In this document: positions 7,996-16,963 of the stretch, piece after piece
Numbering within the stretch: position 1 is the stretch's first letter
Layout: every line of letters starts with the position of its first letter
Assembly (NCBI GenBank): GCA_947475465.1
Contig: CANJLK010000004.1
Location: forward strand, 1-64,000
Direction: 5' to 3'
From: Caulobacteraceae bacterium
GTDB taxonomy: Bacteria; Pseudomonadota; Alphaproteobacteria; Caulobacterales; Caulobacteraceae
DNA: 64,000 nucleotides
Translations under genes and position numbers: made by a program
Notes under the pieces: generated by a model
Told to the model about the DNA's origin: nothing
The model's input: the letters and a program-made list of their open reading frames with translations, nothing else
Databases searched by the model: none

Positions 7996-9693
7996 ATGAT
8001 CGAGCGTACGAGCAATGTCCCGACCGGGTGGGACGAAGAAGCCGACGTGGTGGTCTGCGGTTCGGGTGGCGCGGCGCTTTCATGTGCAGTCGTCTCGGCC
8101 ATCGAGGGCTGCTCAGTGACGGTTCTGGAAAAGGCGGATCTAGTCGGCGGCACAACAGCGGTGTCTGGGGGCGGTGTGTGGATCCCCAACAATCACTGCA
8201 TGCCCGCGGTCGGAACCAGCGACAGCCGCGAGGAGTCCATGGCCTATCTCCAGGCCCTTGTGGGCGACACCGGCGAGCAGGCGATGCTGGACGCCCTGGT
8301 CGACGAGGGTCCCAAGGCCGTGCGCTATCTGGAGGACAAGGGCGGCTTCTTCTGGCGCGCCTATCCAGCTGTTGGCGGGACCAGCGACTATCGGCCCTGG
8401 CTGCCCGGCGAAAAGCCCGGCTCGCGCAGCATGGACTGCGGCTGGTTCGAGCTTGAGAGCCTCGGCGTCTCGGTCAAGCAGCTGCGCAAACGCGGGACCT
8501 CAACCGCCGACAAATTCGACATGTACACCCAGCGCCGGCATGCGGCGGCCCCGGACGGGACGCACGACACCCACCTAGCGCCGGGGCAGTCCGACGCGGT
8601 CACCGGGACGGTGATCGGCGGCGCGGCCTTCGCTGGTCGGCTCTTCAAGGCGGCGCTCGACAACGGCGCCAAGGTTCATGTCTCCACCCCGGCCAAGGCG
8701 CTTGTGGTCGACGGCGGCCGGGTCATCGGCGTCGAGGCCGAGAAGGACGGCAAGCCCTATTTCGTGCGTGCGCGGCACGGCGTGTTCATGGGCACGGGCG
8801 GCTATTCACACAATCCCGAACTGCTGAAGGCCTGGATGCAGCGGCCGATCGAGTACACCTGCGAGGTCGAAACCTCGACCGGCGACGGCCACCTCATGGG
8901 CCTGGCGATCGGCGCCCAGATGGCTCACCTGGGCGACGCCTGGTTCATGCCGGCGATCCCGCCTGAGGACTGGTCCGTGTTCGGCCATAGCCGGGGCGAG
9001 CGCGCCCTGCCTCACACCCTGATCATCAACAGACGCGGCAAGCGTTTCGTCAACGAGCCACTCAACTACTACGATTTCGGCGACGCCTGGGGAACCAAGC
9101 AGGACGGGCCGCGCAACCTGCCGGCCTGGCTGATCTTCGACAGCCAGGCAGTGGCGAAGTACAGGACCTTCGACGGCTTCGCCAAGACCCGGCCCGGGAC
9201 CCGCGGCTTCGCCATGGCCGATTCCCCCGACGAACTGGCCTCCAAGCTGGGCATCGAGCCCGCCAGCAACCTGCGCGAGACCCTTGAGCGTTTCAGCGCC
9301 TACGCGGCCAAGGGGGAAGATCCGGATTTCGGCCGCGGCCAGAACCCCTGGGACATCCGATGGGGCGACCCGAACAACCAGCCGAACGCCTCGCTGGGCA
9401 CGGTGGAAAAGGGCCCGTTTTACGCCGTGGAGATGCGCCCGGGCGCGCTTGGCACCAAGGGCGGGCTGAAGATCAACGCCAGGGCTGAAGTGATTTCCGC
9501 CTTGAACGGCAAACCGATCCCCGGCCTCTACGCCGGCGGCAACTGCGCCTCCAGCCCGACGCCCGGCGCCTACGGGGGGCCCGGCGGCACCCTCGGCGCC
9601 TGCCTCACCTTCGGATATCTGGCCGGCCTGGAATTGGGCGCGGCGGCCAGGGCGGCCAAGACTGGCGCGTCGGCCCTGGCGCGGGCCAAGTAG
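7996..9693 (+). CDS. FAD-dependent oxidoreductase, 3-ketosteroid Delta1-dehydrogenase/fumarate-reductase flavoprotein type
   Basis: 565-residue flavoprotein of the FAD_binding_2 superfamily. It has an N-terminal GSGGAA dinucleotide motif (22-27), the GGTTAVSGGGVW segment near 51-62 and a C-terminal FAD-clamping region GLYAGGNCASSPTPGAYGGPGGTLGAC. This arrangement is typical of 3-ketosteroid-Delta1-dehydrogenases and related ene-dehydrogenases, which desaturate next to a ketone. The ATG at 7996 is preferred because GGAG lies at good spacing; an ATG 12 bases earlier has none. No CoA-ligase or SDR gene is co-transcribed, but SDRs flank it on both sides. Steroid specificity is a hypothesis only. 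Confidence 0.85.
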   Translation: MIERTSNVPTGWDEEADVVVCGSGGAALSCAVVSAIEGCSVTVLEKADLVGGTTAVSGGGVWIPNNHCMPAVGTSDSREESMAYLQALVGDTGEQAMLDALVDEGPKAVRYLEDKGGFFWRAYPAVGGTSDYRPWLPGEKPGSRSMDCGWFELESLGVSVKQLRKRGTSTADKFDMYTQRRHAAAPDGTHDTHLAPGQSDAVTGTVIGGAAFAGRLFKAALDNGAKVHVSTPAKALVVDGGRVIGVEAEKDGKPYFVRARHGVFMGTGGYSHNPELLKAWMQRPIEYTCEVETSTGDGHLMGLAIGAQMAHLGDAWFMPAIPPEDWSVFGHSRGERALPHTLIINRRGKRFVNEPLNYYDFGDAWGTKQDGPRNLPAWLIFDSQAVAKYRTFDGFAKTRPGTRGFAMADSPDELASKLGIEPASNLRETLERFSAYAAKGEDPDFGRGQNPWDIRWGDPNNQPNASLGTVEKGPFYAVEMRPGALGTKGGLKINARAEVISALNGKPIPGLYAGGNCASSPTPGAYGGPGGTLGACLTFGYLAGLELGAAARAAKTGASALARAK

Positions 9694-9696
9694 CGC

Positions 9697-10515
9697 TTAG
9701 GCCTTCGCCGACAGGGCGCGCGAGCCGTAATCCGCGCCGTTGCGGCGAACCAGCCCGCCCGCGGTGAACCCACCATCGACGGGCAGGACTGCGCCGTTGA
9801 TAAAGGAAGAGGCGTCTGACAGCAGGAACAGGCAGGCCCTCGCCTGATCGTCGGGAATCGATAGCCGCGCCATCGGCGTGCGGTCGATCATCACCTCCTC
9901 GACATGGTTGTCGGGCACACCGCCGCGCAGCAGGGGCGTATCCACCGGGCCAGGCGCGATGGCGTTGACGCGGACGCCGTGGCGGCCCCACTCGATGGCC
10001 AGCGTCTTGGTCACTCCGACGACGCCGTATTTGGTCGCGCTATAGGCCGCGCGCGCGGAATGGCCGCCAAACGCCAGCATTGAGGCCAGGGTGACGATGG
10101 CCCCGCGCTTGCGCTCGATCATCCGCCCGCCGACTGCCTGGCAGGAGAGGAAGGTCCCGGTGAGATTGACCGCCAGGACCTGGTTCCACAGGTCGACGGG
10201 AAAGGTTTCCGCCCGATCTGAGCGGGCTATGCCGGCCGCGGTGACAAGGCCATCGATCGGCCCGAGCCTGGCCTCGATCTCGGCGACCACCCGCCCGGTC
10301 GCGCCTACGTCCGTGACGTCCAGGGCGAAGGCCGCGGCCTGTGCGCCCTGGGTCCGCGCCTCGGTCGCCGCGACCTCCGCTCCACCGCCGTCGATATCGC
10401 AGAACGCCACCTTGGCGCCGCCGCGCGCCGCCATCAGCGCAGTGGCGCGGCCGATGCCGGAAGCCGCGCCGGTCACCACAATCACCCGACCGGCAAGCCC
10501 GAATGCTTCATCCAT
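9697..10515 (-). CDS. Short-chain dehydrogenase/reductase (classical SDR)
   Basis: 272-residue NAD(P)-dependent oxidoreductase. The cofactor loop TGAASGIGRA lies near 16-25. The catalytic Ser (LASMLAFGG) is 13 residues before the Tyr of YSATK, and a PGPVDTP substrate-loop segment follows. GGGAGGGG precedes the ATG at 10515. It is the last gene of a minus-strand run starting with the enoyl-CoA hydratase, 41 bases after the acyl-CoA dehydrogenase stop. It ends only 3 bases from the convergent flavoprotein stop. An hydroxyacyl or alicyclic alcohol oxidation within the same pathway is a reasonable inference. Confidence 0.92.
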   Translation of the reverse strand: MDEAFGLAGRVIVVTGAASGIGRATALMAARGGAKVAFCDIDGGGAEVAATEARTQGAQAAAFALDVTDVGATGRVVAEIEARLGPIDGLVTAAGIARSDRAETFPVDLWNQVLAVNLTGTFLSCQAVGGRMIERKRGAIVTLASMLAFGGHSARAAYSATKYGVVGVTKTLAIEWGRHGVRVNAIAPGPVDTPLLRGGVPDNHVEEVMIDRTPMARLSIPDDQARACLFLLSDASSFINGAVLPVDGGFTAGGLVRRNGADYGSRALSAKA

Positions 10516-10556
10516 GGCGACCCCTCCCGCCGTTCCGCGTTCCGGACGCGACTGCG

Positions 10557-11717
10557 TCAGCGCACGTAGCCGAGCTCCTTGAAGGTCTCCCGCGCGATCA
10601 GCACCTTCATGATCTCAGTGGTGCCGCCGCCGACCTCATGGTGCTTGGAGTTGCGGAACAGGCGCGCGACCCGGTTGGTCTCCAGCTGCCCGGCCCCGCC
10701 CCAGATCTGGGAAGCGTCGGAGGCGGCCTGCGAGACCATCTCCGAGGAATAGAGCTTCAGGATCGCCGCCTCGCGGGTCACCTTCTCGCCGCGGTCCACC
10801 GCCCGCAGCAGGCGGTAGAGCATGGTCCGCGACAGCTCGATGCCGACCGCCATCTTGGCGATCTTCTCCTGGATCAGCTGGAAATTTCGGATCGGCGATC
10901 CGAACACCTGACGCTCGTTGGCGTAGGCGGCGGCTTCGTCCAGACAGCCCTGAATGAGGCCCACGGTCGAGGCTCCGACCAGCACCCGTTCGGTATCGAG
11001 CGAGTCCACCAGATAGTGGAATCCGCGGCCCACCTCGCCCAGCACATTCCTCTGCGGCACGCGCACGTGATCGAGGAAGACGTCGCCGGTGGGCGAGGAG
11101 CGCATCCCCATCTTTTCGAAGGCGGGGCCGGTGGCGAAGCCCTCCATGCCGCGCTCGACGATGAACCAGGTGCCGCCGTCGATGCGGCTGGGCTCCTCGC
11201 TGGTCCTCGCGATGATCACGAGGAAGTCGCCCCAGGGCGCGTTGGTCACGTAGGTTTTGGCGCCGTTGAGAATCCAGTCGTCGCCATCGCGCCAGGCCTT
11301 GGTGGCGGGATTGAGCGCATTGGAACCGCCCGAAGGCTCGGTGATGCCCATGCCGCCAATGGTGTCGCCGGCCAGGGTCGAGCGAAGGTACTTCTCCTTC
11401 TGCTCCGTCGTGCCGTGGCGCGAGATGGCGCGCGCGAACAGCATGATGTCGGCGAAGAGAGTCAGGTCGAGGCCGCCATCGACACGGGCGGTCTCCTCGC
11501 TGACGATCGCCCGCATGGCCAGGCTACCGCCGCTGCCGCCGTATTCCTCTTCGAAACCCGCCCCCAGGAACCCCTGGTCGCCCAGCTTCTTGATCAGGGC
11601 GCGGGGCGGATAGCCGTCGGCCTCCATCTGCGGAACGAGTGGCTCGACCTCCTGCAGCATGAAGCGGCGGACGCTCTCCTGCAGCATGCGTTCGTCATCG
11701 GTCAGGAGATCCTGCAT
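10557..11717 (-). CDS. Acyl-CoA dehydrogenase
   Basis: 386-residue FAD enzyme that introduces an alpha,beta double bond into an acyl-CoA and passes electrons to ETF. Visible family segments are the FAD/substrate region GGMGITEPSGGSNALN, the domain boundary KTYVTNA, RQVFGSPIRNFQLIQ, QIWGGAGQLETNRVARLFRN and the C-terminal VGGGTTEIM. At the medium-chain catalytic position (EGT) it has GGT, so the base Glu must come from another helix, as in isovaleryl-CoA-type members. It starts 2 bases before the racemase-like stop, so the two are translationally close. It fits with the enoyl-CoA hydratase of the same operon. Confidence 0.93.
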   Translation of the reverse strand: MQDLLTDDERMLQESVRRFMLQEVEPLVPQMEADGYPPRALIKKLGDQGFLGAGFEEEYGGSGGSLAMRAIVSEETARVDGGLDLTLFADIMLFARAISRHGTTEQKEKYLRSTLAGDTIGGMGITEPSGGSNALNPATKAWRDGDDWILNGAKTYVTNAPWGDFLVIIARTSEEPSRIDGGTWFIVERGMEGFATGPAFEKMGMRSSPTGDVFLDHVRVPQRNVLGEVGRGFHYLVDSLDTERVLVGASTVGLIQGCLDEAAAYANERQVFGSPIRNFQLIQEKIAKMAVGIELSRTMLYRLLRAVDRGEKVTREAAILKLYSSEMVSQAASDASQIWGGAGQLETNRVARLFRNSKHHEVGGGTTEIMKVLIARETFKELGYVR

Positions 11718-11719
11718 CG

Positions 11720-12535
11720 CTACGCCCGCTCCGGCTTGGCCGGCGCCCAGGGCAGGCTGAACAGGCGCGCGATACGCCCGCGGTCATCGTCAGACACTCG
11801 CTCAAAGACTCCTGTCCGGCTGATCGGCGGCGCGCCCAGCGACTTCTGCAGGTCAGCGCGCAGCTCGGCCATCTTGAAGCCCACGGACATGGTGTCGAAG
11901 ATCGGCACGCCGACCTCGGGGACCTGCGAAAGGCCGGTGGCGGACGACATGACGCTCAAGCCGGCGCTGCCGATGACGATGGACTGGGCGCCCCGCTCGA
12001 CCAGCCGGCGCGCGGCGGCCAGGATCGAGTCCCGCACGGGCCCCATCTCCTCGAACCCCTTGGTGAAGGCGAGCGATGACGGGATGTCGATCTTCTCGAC
12101 TCCGGCCAGACGGCCCGAAAGGCCGCATGTGTCCACGGTGGCCTCGCAATATTCCACCCAGGACGGATCCTGGACCGTCACGATGCCGAGCTTGCGGCCG
12201 TATTGGGCGGCCAGATGGACCGCAGCCTCCATCGGGCCCACGATCGGGATGTCCACCAAGGTGCGGGCCTCGATCACGCCCGGGTCGCCGGAGCAGGCCA
12301 CCATGCAGGCGTCGATGCCCTCCTCGGCGGCCTCGACCATGCGGGCCACCACGTCGACCTTGTTGAGCAGAATCGGAAAGGGAAACACCGTGTCCGCCGC
12401 GCGACGCAGGTGGGCGACGTACTTGTGGACGATCTCGGTGTCCGGGCGCTTCACGCGGTTGAAGTTGGCGGTGATCAGCTCGGTGAACTTGCCCGAGAGG
12501 CTTTCGACATTCACGTGAACGACGCAGATCTTCAT
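11720..12535 (-). CDS. Asp/Glu/hydantoin racemase-family protein with one catalytic Cys
   Basis: 271-residue protein of the Asp/Glu racemase superfamily (racemases, maleate isomerases, arylmalonate decarboxylases). The N-terminal catalytic Cys is C81 in ACSGDPG. The second Cys, normally in a G-C-(A/T)-G motif, is Ser190 in IVIGSAGLS. A one-Cys active site is known from arylmalonate decarboxylase, which however keeps the C-terminal rather than the N-terminal Cys. Racemisation is thus not assured. The ATG at 12535 follows GGGGAG; a TTG at 12541 is less likely. It sits between enoyl-CoA hydratase and acyl-CoA dehydrogenase, hinting at decarboxylation or epimerisation of a CoA-pathway acid. Confidence 0.83.
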   Translation of the reverse strand: MKICVVHVNVESLSGKFTELITANFNRVKRPDTEIVHKYVAHLRRAADTVFPFPILLNKVDVVARMVEAAEEGIDACMVACSGDPGVIEARTLVDIPIVGPMEAAVHLAAQYGRKLGIVTVQDPSWVEYCEATVDTCGLSGRLAGVEKIDIPSSLAFTKGFEEMGPVRDSILAAARRLVERGAQSIVIGSAGLSVMSSATGLSQVPEVGVPIFDTMSVGFKMAELRADLQKSLGAPPISRTGVFERVSDDDRGRIARLFSLPWAPAKPERA

Positions 12536-12552
12536 CTTCAAACTCCCCGGGA

Positions 12553-13329
12553 TTATTCGCCGCTGAACTTCGCGGCGCGCTTTTGCAGGAACGCGGCGAC
12601 GCCTTCGCGCACGTCATTAGTGCCGAACAGCCGGGCCATCAGGCCGGCTTCAATGCGGAGCCCTTCGGCAAGGCCAAGCTCAAGGCCCAGATTGGCGGCC
12701 GTCTTGGCCGCGGCCACCGCCAGCGGGGCGTTGGCGGCGATGCGACGGGCCAAGGCCAGGGCATGCGAAAGTACATCGGCCGTTGGGACAACCTCATCCA
12801 CCAGCCCGATCCTGAGCGCCTCGGCCGCACTGATCCGGTCGCCGGTGAAAAGCAGACGCTTGGCCGTCCCGACCGGGACCAGTCTCGGAAGGTTCTGAGT
12901 GCCGCCCGCACCGGGAATGATGCCCAAGGTGACCTCCGGCAGGCCAAAGGTGGCGGCCTCCGCGGCGACCCGGATGTCGCAGGCCATCATCAGTTCGCAC
13001 CCGCCGCCCAAGGCCGCGCCGTTGACGGCGGCGATGACGGGACAGGTGAAGTTGGCGATTCCTTCCTGGACGATCTGGACGCGCCGTGCGTAGGGCTCAG
13101 CGGAAACCGCGTCGAGGCTCTGGAAGTGGCGGATATCGCCGCCGGCCATGAACACCTTGCCCGCCCCGGTCAGCACCACCGCGCGTACGGCCGGGGTCCT
13201 TCGGGCGATCGACATGAAGGCCTGCGCAAGGGCTTCCGCGACGTCGGGATGGAGTGCGTTGACGGGCGGATTGTCGATGGTGACGATGCAGACGTCGCCC
13301 TCGAATTCGGTGCGGACCAGATCTGCCAC
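12553..13329 (-). CDS. Enoyl-CoA hydratase/isomerase (crotonase family)
   Basis: 258-residue crotonase-fold enzyme expected to hydrate a 2-enoyl-CoA to a 3-hydroxyacyl-CoA. Both catalytic glutamates of the true hydratases are present: E112 in GGGCELMMACDI and E132 in FGLPEVTLGIIPGAGGTQ. The oxyanion-hole segments FMAGGDI and NGAALGGG are also intact. It is the first gene of a four-gene minus-strand operon (hydratase, racemase-like, acyl-CoA dehydrogenase, SDR). The promoter should lie in the 140 bases below the tandem-TetR gene, where an AT-rich GTACC element occurs. Acyl chain preference is unknown. Confidence 0.94.
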   Translation of the reverse strand: MADLVRTEFEGDVCIVTIDNPPVNALHPDVAEALAQAFMSIARRTPAVRAVVLTGAGKVFMAGGDIRHFQSLDAVSAEPYARRVQIVQEGIANFTCPVIAAVNGAALGGGCELMMACDIRVAAEAATFGLPEVTLGIIPGAGGTQNLPRLVPVGTAKRLLFTGDRISAAEALRIGLVDEVVPTADVLSHALALARRIAANAPLAVAAAKTAANLGLELGLAEGLRIEAGLMARLFGTNDVREGVAAFLQKRAAKFSGE

Positions 13330-13449
13330 GCTCTCCCCTTCTCGCCGGATTGTCCGACGAAGTCTCTTGCATGACCGGCCGTGCGCCAGCCCAGTCCCCA
13401 GGCCCAGTCTGCGACCTGCGGGTAGATCGCCCGGCCAAGGCCGTCAAGG

Positions 13450-13476
13450 AATTTAAAAATCTGTACCGTTTAAAGG
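13450..13476 (-). promoter_or_regulatory. AT-rich GTACC element, candidate operator
   Basis: TTTAAAAATCTGTACC (13453-13468) followed by GTTTAAAGGCG resembles the first half of the duplicated elements at 1491 and 2560 (AAAA-y-CGTACC-...-TTAAGCGC). It overlaps the stop codon of the tandem TetR gene and lies about 120 bases before the enoyl-CoA hydratase operon. It could be an operator for that operon. Only the AT-rich and GTACC portions match, so the assignment is weak. Confidence 0.3.
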
Positions 13477-14729
13477 CGACTGGCGTCGCCTGCGAAACCC
13501 TGCCGGAAAGCGCTGCGGGCGGCCCCGATATCCGGCGGCGAGCCCGTGGAGATGGTCCGCACCATCATGCCGACGTAGAGCGCCTGGACCCACATCGCGT
13601 CGCGACTCTGGGTCGCCGGATTGATGGCGCGCATCTGTCGGGTCCAGGCCGCCGAGCGCTCGAAGATAGCCTCGGAAACCTCCGATCGCAGGTCAGGCCG
13701 CCGCGCCGCCTCCAGCCAGATGGAGTAGATCGCCACGGGCGACAGGCTGAGGTCGGTGGCCTCGCGAACGAACAGGGCGGCGGTGCTGTCGGCCAGTTCG
13801 TCGATCGCGGACCGGGAGGCTGCGATCGCCGTGCGGATCTCCCGGTATTGTTCCTTTGAGCGCTGGAAAAGCTCGGCTTCGGCGGCGTTGAGAAGTTGGG
13901 TGATGGACCCGAAATGGTAGGCCGGCGCGGCGGTGGTCAGGCCGCTGGCCTCGGCGACCGCCTTGTAGGTGATGGCGCCGACGCCGCGGGCGATCAGCAG
14001 GCCGATGGCGGCGTCCAGAATCCGCTGGCGGGTGTCCTGGGCTTTGCGCCCCGGCCGGCTCGCCACCGCCGGCTTGGCCGGAAGGGCCGCGCGGGGGGCG
14101 GCCCAGGCTTCGGCTGGATTTCGCCCGTCCACAAAGACCGCCGCGACCTGTTCTGGCGTGAGCGCCAGGGGCCGGGTTATGAACAGCAGGCCGATCACCG
14201 TGTCGATGTAGACGGTGGCGAACCTTCGGCTGTCTTCGATCCCCATCGCGTCGGCCAGATCGCACCAGACCTGCGCCATGTCGTCGAACCATTCGCGCGC
14301 AAAGGCATGGCCCTCCGAACTGCGCGCGGCATCCAGGATTATCTCGGCCCAGGCAAGGCTCGTACGCTTGTGGCGGCCGGCGGCGTTGGTCACCTGCTTC
14401 GTGGCGAGCGCGGCCATGTCCGGCGCAACCTTGTCGCCAGCCCGGTGACGGGCGGCCGCGACGCGGAACGAGGTAACATAGCTGTCGAGCAGTTGGCTCG
14501 AGGCGTCGGCGACCATGTCGGCCTTGGTGGCGTAGTGATAGGTGGTCGCCGCCAGCGAGACCCCAGCGGCGGCGGCCACCAGCCGGTGCGTCAAACGGCC
14601 AAGTCCATGCTCGGCCACCACCGTGATGACGGCGTCCGCGATCCGCGCCTTCGTCCTCGCCGTACGCGCTGAAGATGCGCCGTCGATTTCGCGCAGCTGC
14701 GGAATGCCCGCCAATTGCATGTATTTCAC
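13470..14729 (-). CDS. Regulator with two fused TetR domains
   Basis: 419-residue protein with two complete TetR-type units in one chain. The first HTH is at about 27-73 (TKARIADAVITVVAEHGL ... GVSLAATTYHYATKADMV) and the second at about 233-281 (TRQRILDAAIGLLIARGV ... GLTTAAPAYHFGSITQLL). Each is followed by a helical ligand/dimer region, and an Ala/Pro-rich linker near 205-230 joins them. Normal TetR repressors are about 200 residues and act as homodimers, so this could be a single-chain pseudo-dimer. The start may be the GTG at 14729 or the ATG at 14720. It lies just upstream of the hydratase operon and divergent from an SDR operon, both likely targets. Confidence 0.9.
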   Translation of the reverse strand: MKYMQLAGIPQLREIDGASSARTARTKARIADAVITVVAEHGLGRLTHRLVAAAAGVSLAATTYHYATKADMVADASSQLLDSYVTSFRVAAARHRAGDKVAPDMAALATKQVTNAAGRHKRTSLAWAEIILDAARSSEGHAFAREWFDDMAQVWCDLADAMGIEDSRRFATVYIDTVIGLLFITRPLALTPEQVAAVFVDGRNPAEAWAAPRAALPAKPAVASRPGRKAQDTRQRILDAAIGLLIARGVGAITYKAVAEASGLTTAAPAYHFGSITQLLNAAEAELFQRSKEQYREIRTAIAASRSAIDELADSTAALFVREATDLSLSPVAIYSIWLEAARRPDLRSEVSEAIFERSAAWTRQMRAINPATQSRDAMWVQALYVGMMVRTISTGSPPDIGAARSAFRQGFAGDASRL

Positions 14730-14913
14730 GGTGATCTTTTGCGTCTCCAGCTAGACTCGCATAGCGCAATCCGAAGGTGGCGCAACTTGGAAGTGCTGGC
14801 GCGCGGGGCGGTCAACGGGTCCGGACCGTGGAATGCAGTGAGGCAAGCCGGCCTTGGCCCTCCAGCGGGCGGTGTCTATAGATCGGAGTAAGAAGCAAGA
14901 ACTGGGGTGGACT

Positions 14914-15651
14914 ATGGATGGCCGCAGCGTCGTCATCGGTGGGGCCGGCGGAATCGGCATGGCCACCTGCCGAGCCTTGGCCCAGGCCGGCCAGCAGGTG
15001 ATCCTCGCCGACTTCCATCCCGAGCGGACCGCGACCGCCGCCGCCCAGCTCCAGGCCGAGGGCCTCGATGTCGTGCCGGAAATCTGCGACGCCACCTCCG
15101 GCGATCAGATGGACGCCCTGCGCGACCGCATCGAGAGCCAGCATGGCCCGGTGGACGTGGTCGTCGCCCTGGCCGGGGTCGCGCGCAACGCCCTGCTGGT
15201 GAAGATCACGGACGAGGATTTCAACCTGACCCTGTCCACCCACCTGAACGGCACTTTGAACGCGCTTCGCACCTTTCTGCCGGGCATGCGCAAGCGCGGC
15301 TATGGCCGGGCGGTGACGATGAGCTCGATCGCCGCGCGGGGGTCCTTCGGCGGGGCCAGCTACTCGGCGGCGAAGGCGGCGATCGAGGGGCTGACGCGGA
15401 CTGCGGCCATCGAGATGGCGCCCAGCGGCGTCACCGTGAATTGCGTCGCGCCGGGTATTATCGGGACCGGCATCTTCCACACGACGCCCCAGGATTACCA
15501 GGACAAGTGCATCGCGTTGACGCCCATGCAACGCGTTGGGACGCCTGAGGAAGTCGCCGCCTGCATCCGCTTCCTCGCTTCGAGAGACGCCAGCTTTGTC
15601 ACAGGCCACACGTTCAAGGCCGACGGCGGACTGAGCATCGGCCCCATCTGA
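14914..15651 (+). CDS. Short-chain dehydrogenase/reductase (classical SDR)
   Basis: 245-residue NAD(P)-dependent oxidoreductase. The cofactor loop GGAGGIGMA lies very close to the N terminus. The catalytic Ser (MSSIAARG) is 13 residues before Tyr in YSAAKAAI. I use the ATG at 14914, which follows GGGGTGG; the frame is open upstream to 14854 but that would add 20 residues without homology to the fold. It opens a three-gene plus-strand run with DUF3237 and a second SDR, diverging from the tandem TetR gene over 184 bases. FabG-like length; substrate unknown. Confidence 0.92.
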   Translation: MDGRSVVIGGAGGIGMATCRALAQAGQQVILADFHPERTATAAAQLQAEGLDVVPEICDATSGDQMDALRDRIESQHGPVDVVVALAGVARNALLVKITDEDFNLTLSTHLNGTLNALRTFLPGMRKRGYGRAVTMSSIAARGSFGGASYSAAKAAIEGLTRTAAIEMAPSGVTVNCVAPGIIGTGIFHTTPQDYQDKCIALTPMQRVGTPEEVAACIRFLASRDASFVTGHTFKADGGLSIGPI

Positions 15652-15675
15652 ACCCCCTGACCCCGGTACGACGAG

Positions 15676-16131
15676 ATGACGCTTTCGCTAAAGCCCCTTT
15701 TCCAGCTCTCCATCGAGGCCGGCGCCTATCAGAAGGTCGGCAAGACCCATGCCGGGTACAAGATGACCGTGCCGATCATCGGCGGCGGCGTTTCCGGCGA
15801 CCGGATCAACGGCAAGACCCTGGAAGGCGGGTCCGACTGGATCCTGATCCGCCCCGACGCCGTCTGGGACCTCAACGTGCGGCTGGTGGTGAAGACAGAC
15901 GACGACTGCCTGATCGGCATGACCTATCGCGGTCTCTGCCACGGACCGGCCGATGTCATGGATCAGATCAACAGGGGCGCGCCTGTCGATCCGGCGCTCT
16001 ATTATTTCCGCACAGCGGTGTTCTTCGAGACGAGCGCCGAGAAGTACAGGTGGCTCAACGGCACGATCGCGGTGGGTTCCGGAACGGCGCGGCCGGGCGG
16101 ACCACTCTACGACGTGTTCGAAGTCCTTTAG
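15676..16131 (+). CDS. DUF3237 family protein
   Basis: 151-residue protein that matches the DUF3237 pattern as I know it: GSDWILIRPDAVWDLNVRLVVKTDD near 52-76, a YRG segment, then YYFRTAVFFETSAEKYRWLNGTIAVG in the C-terminal half. These proteins form a small beta-barrel-like fold and recur beside SDRs and aromatic or steroid catabolic genes, but have no settled biochemical role. No signal peptide or membrane segment is visible. It begins 24 bases after the SDR stop and is 40 bases before the next SDR, so all three are probably co-transcribed. A ligand-binding or isomerase-type helper function is only a guess. Confidence 0.85.
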   Translation: MTLSLKPLFQLSIEAGAYQKVGKTHAGYKMTVPIIGGGVSGDRINGKTLEGGSDWILIRPDAVWDLNVRLVVKTDDDCLIGMTYRGLCHGPADVMDQINRGAPVDPALYYFRTAVFFETSAEKYRWLNGTIAVGSGTARPGGPLYDVFEVL

Positions 16132-16171
16132 ATGCGACGGCCGTGACCGTCGGTGACCGGGAGACGACGGC

Positions 16172-16951
16172 TTGACCGATGACCTTTTCGACGTCGCCGG
16201 CAAGGTCGTGCTGGTCACCGGCGGCGCGGACGGAATGGGCCGCATGATCGCCGAGGGCTTCGTGCGCAGCGGGGCGCGGGTGTTCATCACCTCGCGGCGG
16301 ATGGACCGCTGCGTGGAAGCGGCTGCGGCGCTGCGCGCCTGGGGGTCCTGCGAGCCGGTTCAGAGCGATCTGTCCACGCCCGAGGGAGCTATGGCCCTGG
16401 CCTCTGAAATGCGCGCGCGGCTGGGCCGCCTGGACGTCCTCGTCAACAACGCCGGCAAGACCTGGGCTGCACCCCTTGAGGCGTTTCCCGATAGCGGCTG
16501 GAACGCCGTCATGGCCATCAACCTTCAGGCGCCTTTCGTCCTGGTTCGTGAACTCCTGCCGCTCCTGAAGGCGGGGGGGACAGCCGACGATCCGGCCCGC
16601 GTGATCAATATCGGGTCGGTTTCAGGAACCCGCGTCGAAGGGATCAACACCTATCCCTACACGGCCAGCAAGGCCGCGATCCTGCACCTGACCCGCCACC
16701 TGGCCGCCGATCTGGCTGAGGCCAACATCACAGTGAACGTCGTCGCCCCGGGCTATTTCCCGACCCGCATGACCGCCCATATCCGCAACGATCAGGAGGA
16801 AGCGCGGATTCTCAACGCGCGGATTCCCCTGCGCCGCCTGGGCAGGCCGGATGATATCGCCGGCGCCTGCCTGTTCCTCGCCTCCCGGGCGGCGTCCTAC
16901 ATCACGGGCGCGGAAATCCCGGTGGACGGCGGCCTGGCGCGCTGCACCTGA
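16172..16951 (+). CDS. Short-chain dehydrogenase/reductase with TTG start
   Basis: 259-residue NAD(P)-dependent oxidoreductase. It has TGGADGMGRM as the cofactor loop, the intact NNAG motif, and a catalytic region SVSGTRVEG...YTASKAAI with Ser and YxxxK. The start appears to be TTG at 16172 (L/M-T-D-D-L-F-D), preceded by GGGAGACG at correct spacing; no ATG nearby fits the fold's N terminus. Third gene of the SDR-DUF3237-SDR run. It converges on the hybrid kinase gene, whose stop lies 13 bases away. TTG may lower its expression relative to the first SDR. Confidence 0.9.
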   Translation: MTDDLFDVAGKVVLVTGGADGMGRMIAEGFVRSGARVFITSRRMDRCVEAAAALRAWGSCEPVQSDLSTPEGAMALASEMRARLGRLDVLVNNAGKTWAAPLEAFPDSGWNAVMAINLQAPFVLVRELLPLLKAGGTADDPARVINIGSVSGTRVEGINTYPYTASKAAILHLTRHLAADLAEANITVNVVAPGYFPTRMTAHIRNDQEEARILNARIPLRRLGRPDDIAGACLFLASRAASYITGAEIPVDGGLARCT

Positions 16952-16963
16952 GGCGGAGCGAGT

